Shown here one piece after another: positions 19,960-28,434 of a stretch of 64,000 nt of DNA (the first letter of the stretch is position 1; each line of letters begins with the position of its first letter). Made by a program: the position numbers and the translations under genes. The notes under the pieces are model-generated. The model searched no databases and had not been told where the DNA came from. It worked only from the letters and a program-made list of their open reading frames with translations. Source of the DNA: Lachnospiraceae bacterium (GTDB lineage Bacteria > Bacillota > Clostridia > Lachnospirales > Lachnospiraceae); assembly GCA_024399135.1 (NCBI GenBank), contig JAKSHY010000001.1, positions 310,001 through 374,000 on the forward strand, read 5' to 3'.

Positions 19960-21108
19960 TTATCTTGCAATCGAAAATGTATAGCTTAAAAATCCAAGTA
20001 TTATACATACTATTCCAAGACTTCCAATAACAACAATATGTTGTTTTAAATACATAACTATTAAGGCAATAAATTCTCTAACAAATCCGTTAGGCCAGAA
20101 ATACCATTTCGTCTTACTCGATATTCCTTCAACCTTAAGGCCCGCTTTTCTGGCTAAAATTCCGCTCCTTAACATATGATAATTAGTAGTTGCGAAACAT
20201 ACATTTGAAGAAGGATCAATATCATCTATTATCTTCTTCGAAAAAAGAAAATTCTCATAAGTATTTCTTGACTCTTTTTCTGGGAGAATCTCAACCTGTT
20301 CAACACCATGACTTAATAAATACAGTTCCATCGCAGAACCTTCAGACATAATCTCGTCTGTTCCTTTTCCACCTGATGGAATATATCTTATCCTCTTTCC
20401 TGATGCTATCTCCTGCTCCCAGGCATATTTGATTGCCCTGTTCGTACGCCCTTTAAGAAGAGGAAGAAGTCCTCCCTTTTTATTAATTTTGCAGCCAAGA
20501 ATAATAATAAAGTCCTTATCATGTACCGGCTTTTGTTTGGCTGCCGCATATGACATAATCATTGTTCCTACGAAAAAGCACTCCACATAGCACATCGAAA
20601 GAAGCAAAAACAAACTAAAATATGTAACAAAAACAGTAGCAATAGAAACCCTGTTTGAATTAATCATAGTCAAAATTTTAGTATTCGCTATATAATCCGC
20701 AACAAGAATTGATATTGTCCCACCAACAAAAAATATTCCCAATAAAAAACCCAAAAGATTTTTCAGTCTGAATCCTTCATATTTAATCAAAAACAGATTA
20801 CTTACAGAAATCAAAAGACATAAAATTGCGAACAATGGAAGTGCAACGAAAGCGAAATTCCGAGGGAATTCCACGAACTCTAAGAACATATATCTTAATG
20901 TAGGAATCTTCGTCTCCAATAGGCACGAGAGCAAATATATATACAAAGATATATTAAGTGTAACTAAAAATAGCATTCCTGCTATAAAAAATATATTTCT
21001 ATAGTGATATAAAGAATCCTTCATGGACTTATATAAAAGAACACGAAGGACTATAACCAGAGCAATAATAAATACGAATATTACATTAAATAAAATAACA
21101 CCAGCCAA
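19960..21108 (-). CDS. YdcF-like DUF218 membrane protein
   Basis: 382 residues. About six membrane helices in the first ~190, then a cytosolic or external DUF218 domain: FIIILGCKINKKGGLLPLLKGR, YIPSGGKGTDEIMSEGSAM, ESRNTYENFLFSKKII and FATTNYHMLRSGILARKAGL, followed by two more helices. Relatives (SanA, ElyC, YdcF) act in envelope integrity. The start is a TTG at 21108 with AGGAG eight bases before. It lies about 36 bases after psd and may share its transcript. Confidence 0.87.
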   Translation of the reverse strand: MAGVILFNVIFVFIIALVIVLRVLLYKSMKDSLYHYRNIFFIAGMLFLVTLNISLYIYLLSCLLETKIPTLRYMFLEFVEFPRNFAFVALPLFAILCLLISVSNLFLIKYEGFRLKNLLGFLLGIFFVGGTISILVADYIANTKILTMINSNRVSIATVFVTYFSLFLLLSMCYVECFFVGTMIMSYAAAKQKPVHDKDFIIILGCKINKKGGLLPLLKGRTNRAIKYAWEQEIASGKRIRYIPSGGKGTDEIMSEGSAMELYLLSHGVEQVEILPEKESRNTYENFLFSKKIIDDIDPSSNVCFATTNYHMLRSGILARKAGLKVEGISSKTKWYFWPNGFVREFIALIVMYLKQHIVVIGSLGIVCIILGFLSYTFSIAR

Positions 21109-21144
21109 TATCTTTCTCCTGGGGAAATCTAAATATTATTTGGA

Positions 21145-22005
21145 TTAAGAAAGTTCAAGAAGATTCTGTCCCATGAACACTTCCACTTCCATTCCGGCTT
21201 TAGTAGCATCTAGTATAGTTTTAGGAAAATCTACAGCCCCTTCTTCCAACAAAAGAATAATTGTTGATCCACCATAAAGGAACTTTCCCTTTTCGAGGCC
21301 TCTGATTGCGAACTTTTCATCATCCTTATTGGCAATCTTACCAACAAGCATTGCTCCGACCTCCATCTGAAGAATATCTTTCTTAGACTTAGTTCTAATC
21401 ATTGTGTATTCTCTGGAATTTTCTGTAAATACAGGATACATATCAAGGGCAATTGGCCTTACTGTATGAAGCTTCCCCTTAATCTTTCTGTAGCCTGTTC
21501 GCATACCGGTTTCAGCATATACATATCTGTGATAATGATGAACACACAATCTAAATACAAGGCAATAACCATTAGCATATTTCTTAGCAAGTTTTTTATC
21601 TCTTAATAATCTTGAAATGGTATATCCACTTTGTTTAACCGGAATAACCAGATCATCATTAATCTTATATGCACTAAGATATCCATCACTAGGAGCAATT
21701 AAAGCATCGTTTGAATAATCAATTACTCTTTTATCTTCTTTGATTCTTCTGGTGAAGAAATCATTAAAGCATCCATATTCTTCTTCTATATAGTCATCCA
21801 TATTAATATTATTCTTCTCAACAAAAGAAGGAATAATACCCTTAGACAATGGAGAATCCATATATTTTCCGACAATATAAGATAAGGGGCTTGATATAAG
21901 GCCCCTTAATATTATTCTTCCAAGCTTGGTATGATATAAAAAGTTAAGTCCTGCTCCATCAGGAGTACGCTCAATCAGGTTCATATTAATTAAATCCAAA
22001 AACAA
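21145..22005 (-). CDS. psd: Phosphatidylserine decarboxylase proenzyme
   Basis: 286 residues. The self-cleavage motif is GGST at about 245-248, a variant of the usual LGST, with Ser247 as future pyruvoyl group; APSDGYL and HHYHRYV hold the catalytic Asp and His. It makes phosphatidylethanolamine from phosphatidylserine. It overlaps the end of pssA by 20 bases, so the two are surely cotranscribed. Confidence 0.94.
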   Translation of the reverse strand: MFLDLINMNLIERTPDGAGLNFLYHTKLGRIILRGLISSPLSYIVGKYMDSPLSKGIIPSFVEKNNINMDDYIEEEYGCFNDFFTRRIKEDKRVIDYSNDALIAPSDGYLSAYKINDDLVIPVKQSGYTISRLLRDKKLAKKYANGYCLVFRLCVHHYHRYVYAETGMRTGYRKIKGKLHTVRPIALDMYPVFTENSREYTMIRTKSKKDILQMEVGAMLVGKIANKDDEKFAIRGLEKGKFLYGGSTIILLLEEGAVDFPKTILDATKAGMEVEVFMGQNLLELS

Positions 22006-22672
22006 TCAATGCTATAAGCTCTAAAACGCCAAGTGCCACAAGCCCCAAAATAACCTTAATTCCTGGCTTAGGAATCTTAATTCTGGAAACGAAGGCAACT
22101 GCCATCATAGCCATTACAATAAAGTATACAATAGTGACATCCATCTCTGTTAAATACTGAAGAAGTATAACTGATGGGAAAATTAATGATGCAGAAGTAA
22201 CTGGAAGACCTTCATATATCTTTCTAGAACCAGTCTCTGTCTTTTGTCTTTCCTCTTCTGTAACATTATAATAAGCAAGTCTAATTAAAGCTGCTAAAAA
22301 GTACAGAATCAAAATTCCGAACAAAAATATAGCTGTAATCACATTAAACTTAGGACTATCCTTAGTCAGAATATCTGAATAAATATCAGACACTTTAATC
22401 ATGGCGTTTCCTATAGCTACAGGAAGGACTCCGAATGCAACAAGATCTGACAGTGAATCAATCTGTACGCCGAATTTTTTCATCATATCAGTTCTATTCT
22501 TCTTAGTAGATGCAACCTTTCCATCAAAAGCATCACAAAGGCCACATATAAGTAAAAAGAATACTCCTAAATATGGATGACCTGTATTGCTAAGAGAAAC
22601 CATGACACCTATGCAGGCAGAAATAGCCGACAAATATGTCAAAATTACAGTATAATCATAAACTCCAATCAT
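21986..22672 (-). CDS. pssA: CDP-alcohol phosphatidyltransferase, probable phosphatidylserine synthase
   Basis: 228 residues, several membrane helices. The CDP-alcohol signature is present as D47, D50-G51, A54, G68, D72, D76 but with two deviations: the usual AR dipeptide is AS, and the spacing to Gly is 12 rather than about 8. The adjoining psd strongly indicates phosphatidylserine as product. Its ATG overlaps the stop of the upstream LPG-synthase-like gene (22669-22672). Confidence 0.85.
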   Translation of the reverse strand: MIGVYDYTVILTYLSAISACIGVMVSLSNTGHPYLGVFFLLICGLCDAFDGKVASTKKNRTDMMKKFGVQIDSLSDLVAFGVLPVAIGNAMIKVSDIYSDILTKDSPKFNVITAIFLFGILILYFLAALIRLAYYNVTEEERQKTETGSRKIYEGLPVTSASLIFPSVILLQYLTEMDVTIVYFIVMAMMAVAFVSRIKIPKPGIKVILGLVALGVLELIALIVFGFN

Positions 22673-23712
22673 TCTTCAACACCCTTATTCTTTTTCTTGT
22701 ACACTAAATATCCTACCGCTATCATTACACCACTTATCAGAACACATGCATAGAACGAAATGCCACGGCTGACAAGTTCAATATTAACATAGTTGCCAAC
22801 ACCAACCACATCATTTAATGCATCAATCAAAACATAATCTGATACACCAACTGCCCCCGGAATTGGAATAGAGTTAGCACCTACCACTGTATATATCTGA
22901 GCTATGAAGACATCAAAGCATTGGCTTAATGAGCCCTTCATAGCAAGATAAACAAATACTGTAACTAATACCTGCGATAATCTCTGTAAAAGATTAAAAA
23001 TGAACGATTTAACCAAAACAGACTTTTTACCTGAAACACTGTGAGCACATTCTCGATAATCATCCATAACCTTATCAATCTTCTGCTGAATTCTTTCAGG
23101 ACGTTTAACTAAATGAAGCTTAATACCTATTTTAGTTATTCCTTCAGCCATTTTTTTAACGAAAGACGCCTTCCTCATAAGTAAAATGAAAAGGAAGAAA
23201 AAGCCTCCCAGAATAACATAGCCCACCGCAATGAGAATTCTCGACAAAACGGTGAATTTCACGTAAAAAAACGGTCTTACTATTACTGCGAACAGACCAA
23301 GCACCATAATTGCAAGCGTATACATCGTAACATTAATAAGCAAAATAATCGTTGTAATTCCACCTGGAATACCATCCATCATCATGAAAAGAGCGCTAGC
23401 AGGCTGTCCACCTGTAGCTGATGGAGTAATAGCTGAAAAATATATATCAGCTGCTGAATACATAACACCACGAACTCGCTTAACAGGATGGTTACCTAAA
23501 AGCCCTATTGTTAATGTTCTAAGTGCTAACCCTTCGAACACAATGAAACCAGCCATGCAAACTAATGCTGCAATTAAAAACTCTTTTCTTGAATCAACAA
23601 TAGAACTTAAGAATAAATCCCACGTGAAATTCTTAGCATTAGTGACAATAACGAAAATGCTAAGTGCTACCAGCAATATGAAAGTTAATGATAATAATAA
23701 ATTTTTCTTCAT
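22669..23712 (-). CDS. Lysylphosphatidylglycerol synthase TM-region (UPF0104) flippase-like protein
   Basis: 347 residues with about eight membrane helices. Typical motifs are SAITPSATGGQPASALFM and IPIPGAVGVSDYVLID. This is the flippase half of MprF without the aminoacyl-transferase domain, so lipid translocation rather than lysylation is the reasonable guess. It overlaps pssA by four bases and heads the phospholipid operon. Confidence 0.88.
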   Translation of the reverse strand: MKKNLLLSLTFILLVALSIFVIVTNAKNFTWDLFLSSIVDSRKEFLIAALVCMAGFIVFEGLALRTLTIGLLGNHPVKRVRGVMYSAADIYFSAITPSATGGQPASALFMMMDGIPGGITTIILLINVTMYTLAIMVLGLFAVIVRPFFYVKFTVLSRILIAVGYVILGGFFFLFILLMRKASFVKKMAEGITKIGIKLHLVKRPERIQQKIDKVMDDYRECAHSVSGKKSVLVKSFIFNLLQRLSQVLVTVFVYLAMKGSLSQCFDVFIAQIYTVVGANSIPIPGAVGVSDYVLIDALNDVVGVGNYVNIELVSRGISFYACVLISGVMIAVGYLVYKKKNKGVEE

Positions 23713-23808
23713 CTACCCTAATATCCAATAGCATAAATTTAACATATTTCGAAGCTTTTTTCCATAAAATACTGATGTTTATACTTTCTTAATAATTTAT
23801 TATTATAA

Positions 23809-24708
23809 TTATTCGTTATCGCTATCGGTATTGTTAGCTGTGTTACTCGGCATATTAGTAGATTTTACCTTATTAAAAGATGAAATATCTAACATCATAT
23901 TATTGTCAGATGTAACCATAGGAAGCTGTCCATCCCACTTTTCAAGATACATCTGTTTTAAAATAACATCGGTCAATGACTCTTCTAATACCTTATTAGC
24001 CTCTGCTTCTGCCTGGGCACTGATTTTAAGTGCATCTGCATCTGCCTGAGCCTGTGTAAGCTTAACCTTAGCTTCAGCCTCAGCCTTTTCTACTGAAGTC
24101 TTATTCTCAATCTGCTGAGTCTCATACGCCATCTGAGCCTGCTGCTTTTGGGCAATCTTGTTATTATACTCATCATCAAATGTTGCATTGTTAATTACTA
24201 CCTTATTAATTCTAACAACCTCAGAACCATACTTTTCGTTCAAAGATTTCTGAATATTTTCTTTAACAAGTGGCTCTAATGTATTTCTGTTAGTAACATC
24301 AACTGGAGCCAAAGTCTTGCTGGATGTCTTAAGAGCACTGGCAACAAGAGCATTACTAACAAGGTTATTTTGATAATCACTTACATTAGCGAATATCCAT
24401 GCAGACTTTTCAGCATTAATCTGATATGTAACTGTAACACCCGAAAAATATACTTCATTTCGCTCTGATGTTTCTGCACTGATTACTTCTTCAAAAGAAA
24501 TATCCTGCTGCTTATTATTAACACGCTGAATATTCTGGACAAAAGGAATCTTCCAGTTAAATCCATTAGGAACAACCTCTGATGAAATCTGTCCGAATGT
24601 GCTTCTAACGCCTGTATATCCTGTAGGAATAATAGTGAATGAATTCGCAATAACAAAAACTACGATTATAGCTACAGCTATACCTCCTGCTAATTTCTTA
24701 CTTACCAT
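23809..24708 (-). CDS. SPFH/Band 7 (prohibitin-like) membrane protein
   Basis: 299 residues. One N-terminal membrane helix (GGIAVAIIVVFVIANSF), then the Band 7 domain (IPTGYTGVRSTFGQISSEVVPNGFNWKIPFVQNIQRV), an Ala/Glu/Gln-rich coiled coil around 195-245, and a disordered C-terminus. Such proteins scaffold membrane microdomains or restrain proteases. AAGGAG precedes the ATG. Divergent from the LytTR-LiaF pair. Confidence 0.9.
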   Translation of the reverse strand: MVSKKLAGGIAVAIIVVFVIANSFTIIPTGYTGVRSTFGQISSEVVPNGFNWKIPFVQNIQRVNNKQQDISFEEVISAETSERNEVYFSGVTVTYQINAEKSAWIFANVSDYQNNLVSNALVASALKTSSKTLAPVDVTNRNTLEPLVKENIQKSLNEKYGSEVVRINKVVINNATFDDEYNNKIAQKQQAQMAYETQQIENKTSVEKAEAEAKVKLTQAQADADALKISAQAEAEANKVLEESLTDVILKQMYLEKWDGQLPMVTSDNNMMLDISSFNKVKSTNMPSNTANNTDSDNE

Positions 24709-24891
24709 ATATTTTTCTCCTTTTCTTTATTTCAATCAAAAATAACAATCTATAGACATTAACATCGGCATAAAATGTTTTAGATTATTCAAAACAAAAA
24801 TATAACGTTCGTATTATATCATAATGTTTACCTCTTACCAACAAAATCAAACCACTTACCTAAAATCTATTTTCTTTTTTTGATATATATG

Positions 24892-24897
24892 TATAAT
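24892..24897 (+). promoter_or_regulatory. Probable -10 element for the LytTR-LiaF operon
   Basis: Perfect TATAAT 32 bases before the LytTR start codon, preceded by TG one base upstream (TGTATAAT, extended -10). No good -35 is visible, which an extended -10 or an activator could compensate. Confidence 0.5.
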
Positions 24898-24928
24898 CCA
24901 TAGCATAAGGACATTTTGAGGTAAGAAC

Positions 24929-25387
24929 ATGAAGGTCAAAATCGAAATTGATCCGAATTTAACAGAAAGCGAAATCATCATTAAATGTTCCAAAATCGAT
25001 GATGAGATTTTAAACATCCAAAGCAGTCTATTAAATTCGGAAAATGAAAAGAAGAAAATTGTATTTTACCAGGATGACGTTGAATACTATCTTTCACTTG
25101 AAGAAATACTCTTCTTCGAAGCAAATGATAATGATGTATGGGCCCATACACCTGATGACAGCTTCAAGGTTAAATACAAGCTCTATGAATTAGAATCAAC
25201 GCTTCCAAAGGATTTTTTAAGAATATCCAAGTCAACGATTCTAAACATCAAAAAGGTATACAGCATTAACAGGAATCTTTCAGGTGCCAGCAAGGTTCAG
25301 TTTAATGGCACACCAAAATCTGTATACGTATCTAGAAACTACTTTAAATTATTAAAAGAAAAATTATCCCTTGAAATAGGGACTTAG
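24929..25387 (+). CDS. LytTR-domain DNA-binding protein
   Basis: 152 residues, no receiver domain. The C-terminal ~100 form a LytTR domain (YYLSLEEILFFEANDNDVWAH, LPKDFLRISKSTILNIKKV, VYVSRNYFKLLKEKL). The short N-terminal segment has no recognised fold. It is 10 bases ahead of the LiaF-like gene; LytTR-LiaF pairs are common in Firmicutes and usually autoregulated, with the membrane partner modulating activity. GAGGTAAGAAC provides the ribosome site. Confidence 0.9.
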   Translation: MKVKIEIDPNLTESEIIIKCSKIDDEILNIQSSLLNSENEKKKIVFYQDDVEYYLSLEEILFFEANDNDVWAHTPDDSFKVKYKLYELESTLPKDFLRISKSTILNIKKVYSINRNLSGASKVQFNGTPKSVYVSRNYFKLLKEKLSLEIGT

Positions 25388-25397
25388 GAGGAAAAAC

Positions 25398-26135
25398 ATG
25401 AACAAATCAAATTTATCAAGAATTATGTGGGGAATAATATTAATCCTTATGGCAGTAGGATTAGTAATGTACAAAATGGGAAGTCCTGTATTATCCTTCC
25501 TTCCAGAAATCGGATTATGGCAGTTATTAATTGGTCTTGCATTAGTTGCCATATTAATTAATTCATTATGCAAATTAAGCTTTGGTGGAATTTTATTTTC
25601 ATTAGCATTTTTAGGCATAGTTTTCGATCATGAACTTGGAATTGAAGATTTAGTTCCATGGACAATTTTACTTGTTGCATTATTGGGAACTATTGCACTT
25701 AACTTATTATTCGGAAAAGCAGTAAAAAGACATTGTTTTCATACACATATAGATCATCACGAAAAAAGCAACTGGACATCAGAAACCGTTGATATAAACG
25801 ATGAGGATGCCATCTATGAAAATGTAAGATTCGGTGGAGCTACTAAATATGTTCACTCTGAAGATTTTAAGTATGCAACCTTTAACTGTTCTTTCGGCGG
25901 ATTGGAAATCTATTTAGATAAGGCTAAAGTTCCTTCAGGAAAAGCAACTGTTGAAATTCATTCTAATTTTTCAGGTGTGGAATTATACATTCCAAGAGAA
26001 TGGAACGTTGTTAACAAAATAAGCTCTATGTTCGGTGCTGTAGATACCAAAGGATCTGGAAATGCTGATTCTGGTGTGACTATTACGCTCGTTGGGGATA
26101 ATCACTTTGGAGCGATAGATATTAAGAGAATATAA
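25398..26135 (+). CDS. LiaF-like membrane protein
   Basis: 245 residues. Four membrane helices in the first ~115, then a C-terminal LiaF-type beta domain (ENVRFGGATKYVHSEDFKYATFNCSFGG, VEIHSNFSGVELYIPREWNVV, VTITLVGDNHFGAIDIKRI). LiaF proteins restrain cell-envelope stress responses. AGGAGGAAAAAC precedes the ATG. With the LytTR protein it probably forms a one-component envelope-stress switch. It ends just before a bidirectional terminator. Confidence 0.88.
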   Translation: MNKSNLSRIMWGIILILMAVGLVMYKMGSPVLSFLPEIGLWQLLIGLALVAILINSLCKLSFGGILFSLAFLGIVFDHELGIEDLVPWTILLVALLGTIALNLLFGKAVKRHCFHTHIDHHEKSNWTSETVDINDEDAIYENVRFGGATKYVHSEDFKYATFNCSFGGLEIYLDKAKVPSGKATVEIHSNFSGVELYIPREWNVVNKISSMFGAVDTKGSGNADSGVTITLVGDNHFGAIDIKRI

Positions 26136-26161
26136 TTGAATTTGTTACTTTTTTTGTTCAT

Positions 26162-26216
26162 AAAAAATCATCTACTCTTTGAGCTAAGATGCTCTGCAGA
26201 GCAGATGATTTTTTTA
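26162..26216. terminator. Bidirectional intrinsic terminator between LiaF and UPF0210 genes
   Basis: Long hairpin: AAAAAATCATCTACTCT on the left pairs with AGAGCAGATGATTTTTT on the right (one mismatch), giving A-run/T-run on both strands. It serves the convergent liaF-like (plus) and UPF0210 (minus) genes. Confidence 0.8.
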
Positions 26217-26320
26217 TGTAAATAACTTAATTCAGTTTTGTCTAATTAGAGCAGATGATTTTTTAATTACACTAATGAACAAATTTAATTATATCTGATT
26301 AGAGCAGATATTTTTTAATT
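26198..26320. repeat. Three dispersed copies of the right terminator arm
   Basis: The motif AGAGCAGATGATTTTTT recurs at 26198, 26248 and (shortened, AGAGCAGATATTTTTTAATT) 26301, about 50 bases apart, the last touching the UPF0210 stop codon. Only the first has its pairing arm, so the others look like partial duplications of terminator sequence. Confidence 0.7.
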
Positions 26321-27679
26321 CTTGAAGGAGTGTACTGGGGCTGGTATTCTTCCACCACGGTTAACAAAATCATCGCAGGAGAACTGATTAACTGGCATGA
26401 TAGGAGCATATCCAAATAATCCACCATATTCTGCCACATCGCCAACAGTCTTACCAATAGTAGGCATTATTCTTACTGCTGTAGTCTTCTGATTAATCAT
26501 ACCAATAGCCATCTCGTCTGCGATAATACCAGCTATAGTTGTAGGCTTGGTATCTCCTGGAATTGCTATCATATCAAGACCTACAGAGCATACACATGTC
26601 ATAGCCTCTAACTTTTCTAATGTCAAAGAACCTGCTTTAACTGCATCAATCATACCCTGATCCTCTGATACAGGAATGAATGCTCCACTCAATCCGCCAA
26701 CATAAGAAGATGCCATAATACCGCCCTTCTTAACCTGATCATTCAAAAGAGCTAGTGCTGCAGTAGTTCCTGGAGCTCCGGCATATTCAAGACCGATTTC
26801 ACACAAAATATCGGCAACCGAATCACCAACAGCTGGAGTTGGAGCAAGTGAAAGGTCAACAATTCCGAAAGGAACATTAAGCATTCTTGAAGCTTCTTTT
26901 GCAACAAGCTGACCAACTCTTGTAACCTTAAATGCAGTCTTCTTAATCGTCTCACAAAGGACCTCGAAGTTCTCTCCTCTAACCTTTTCAAGAGCTGTTT
27001 TAACTACACCTGGTCCACTAACACCAACATTAATGATTCTATCAGCTTCTGTAACACCATGAAACGCACCTGCCATGAATGGATTATCATCTGGTGGATT
27101 ACAAAGAACAACCAGCTTCATAGCGCCTGATGAATCAGTATCCTTGGTTAGTTCAGCACATTCCTTTATGATATCGCCCATAATTCTAACAGCGTCCATG
27201 TTAATTCCAATCTTAGTAGAACCAACACTTACAGAGCTACAAATTCTGTTGGTTTCAGCTAAAGCTCTTGGTATCGAACGAATCAGTAATTCGTCTGCCT
27301 TAGTCATTCCCTTAGCAACCAGTGCTGAATATCCTCCAAGAAGATTAACTCCTATCTCCTCTGTAACCTGGTCAAGTGTTTTAGCGATTTTAATAAAGTC
27401 ATCCTCGCTCTTGCAACATGATGCTCCAACCAAAGCTATTGGTGTTACTGAAATTCTTTTATTAACGATAGGAATACCAAATTCCTGTGAAATGGTTTCT
27501 CCTGTCTTTACTAAATCCTTTGCTGATTCATATATCTTGTCATGAATTTTCTTACAGCATGTATCAAGATCTGTATCCGCACAATCTAAAAGGTTAATTC
27601 CCATTGTTATTGTTCTAACATCGAGATTTTCCTTTTCAATCATCTCATTGGTTTCTGTAACCTCATATATATTTATCAT
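26315..27679 (-). CDS. PFL family protein (UPF0210/DUF711)
   Basis: 454 residues, the normal size. Conserved segments include [51 protein letters not shown] and [18 protein letters not shown]. The family resembles pyruvate-formate-lyase folds but has no established reaction. It follows the ACT-domain gene by 24 bases, a pairing conserved in many Firmicutes, so the ACT protein is probably its regulator or subunit. Confidence 0.93.
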   Translation of the reverse strand: MINIYEVTETNEMIEKENLDVRTITMGINLLDCADTDLDTCCKKIHDKIYESAKDLVKTGETISQEFGIPIVNKRISVTPIALVGASCCKSEDDFIKIAKTLDQVTEEIGVNLLGGYSALVAKGMTKADELLIRSIPRALAETNRICSSVSVGSTKIGINMDAVRIMGDIIKECAELTKDTDSSGAMKLVVLCNPPDDNPFMAGAFHGVTEADRIINVGVSGPGVVKTALEKVRGENFEVLCETIKKTAFKVTRVGQLVAKEASRMLNVPFGIVDLSLAPTPAVGDSVADILCEIGLEYAGAPGTTAALALLNDQVKKGGIMASSYVGGLSGAFIPVSEDQGMIDAVKAGSLTLEKLEAMTCVCSVGLDMIAIPGDTKPTTIAGIIADEMAIGMINQKTTAVRIMPTIGKTVGDVAEYGGLFGYAPIMPVNQFSCDDFVNRGGRIPAPVHSFKN

Positions 27680-27703
27680 AACTAAATGTCTCCTGGTTTT
27701 AGA

Positions 27704-27976
27704 TTAAACTCTATGCATTGATTCGAAGATTTCTTCCTTCTGACACTTGATTAATACACCAATCTCAGTTCCGAGTGCATCAAGGTCATTACATACATTG
27801 CCGAATTCCTTAGCTGATGAATTCATATCAACAACCATCATCATGTTAAAATATCCGGAAACGATAGTCTGGCTAATATCAAGAATATTGATTCCATTAT
27901 CAGCAAGATAAGTACACACCTTAGCGATGATACCTACTGTATCTTTTCCAACAACTGTAATAATTGTTTTTTTCAT
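27704..27976 (-). CDS. ACT domain protein (UPF0237)
   Basis: 90 residues, one ACT domain: ITVVGKDTVGIIAKVCTYLADNGINILDISQTIV. Such free-standing ACT proteins bind small ligands, often amino acids. Always next to the UPF0210 gene in this clade, as here. About 58 bases separate it from the HPt gene upstream. Confidence 0.93.
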   Translation of the reverse strand: MKKTIITVVGKDTVGIIAKVCTYLADNGINILDISQTIVSGYFNMMMVVDMNSSAKEFGNVCNDLDALGTEIGVLIKCQKEEIFESMHRV

Positions 27977-28034
27977 AACTTAGTCACCTCTACTTAATTA
28001 TTAATCTAACATTCACTAATTTAACATTCATTCT

Positions 28035-28394
28035 TTAGTCGCACAATATCTTTATCGCAGAACAAACATTTTCGTACTCCTTCGAAAAGCTGTCCATGAG
28101 GGGAGCGATTGGAGCCTTAACCACATTATCTCTAATATTATCGCAAAATAGTGCGCACGCACTACCAAGCTTGCTGAATCCGAGATTCAAGGACAGCCCC
28201 TTAATAGTGTGGGCACTTTCAAACGCAGCTTTAATATCATCATTCTTCAATGCCTCAACTACTTGATTATACTCTTTCGTTTCAAGAAATTTAATCAAAA
28301 ATTTTTCAATTCTCTCATCTTTTTTTAATCTTCCGATCACTTCATCGTAATCTTCACCCATTAGAGCATAAACATCCTTAACATTCTTCCCCAT
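28035..28394 (-). CDS. HPt phosphotransfer protein
   Basis: 119 residues, a single helical HPt domain with the phospho-acceptor histidine in SAHTIKGLSLNLGFSKL. It follows the hybrid kinase gene by 40 bases and should carry phosphate between the kinase's receiver and another receiver, most plausibly that of the XRE-REC protein encoded two genes upstream. Confidence 0.92.
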   Translation of the reverse strand: MGKNVKDVYALMGEDYDEVIGRLKKDERIEKFLIKFLETKEYNQVVEALKNDDIKAAFESAHTIKGLSLNLGFSKLGSACALFCDNIRDNVVKAPIAPLMDSFSKEYENVCSAIKILCD

Positions 28395-28434
28395 TAGAAC
28401 CCCCTTGATAGTTTTGCCGAAATAGTTTCCTTTG

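Noticed and set aside
27075..27545. 156-codon plus-strand frame
   Set aside because: Shadow of the UPF0210 gene, with no start signals.
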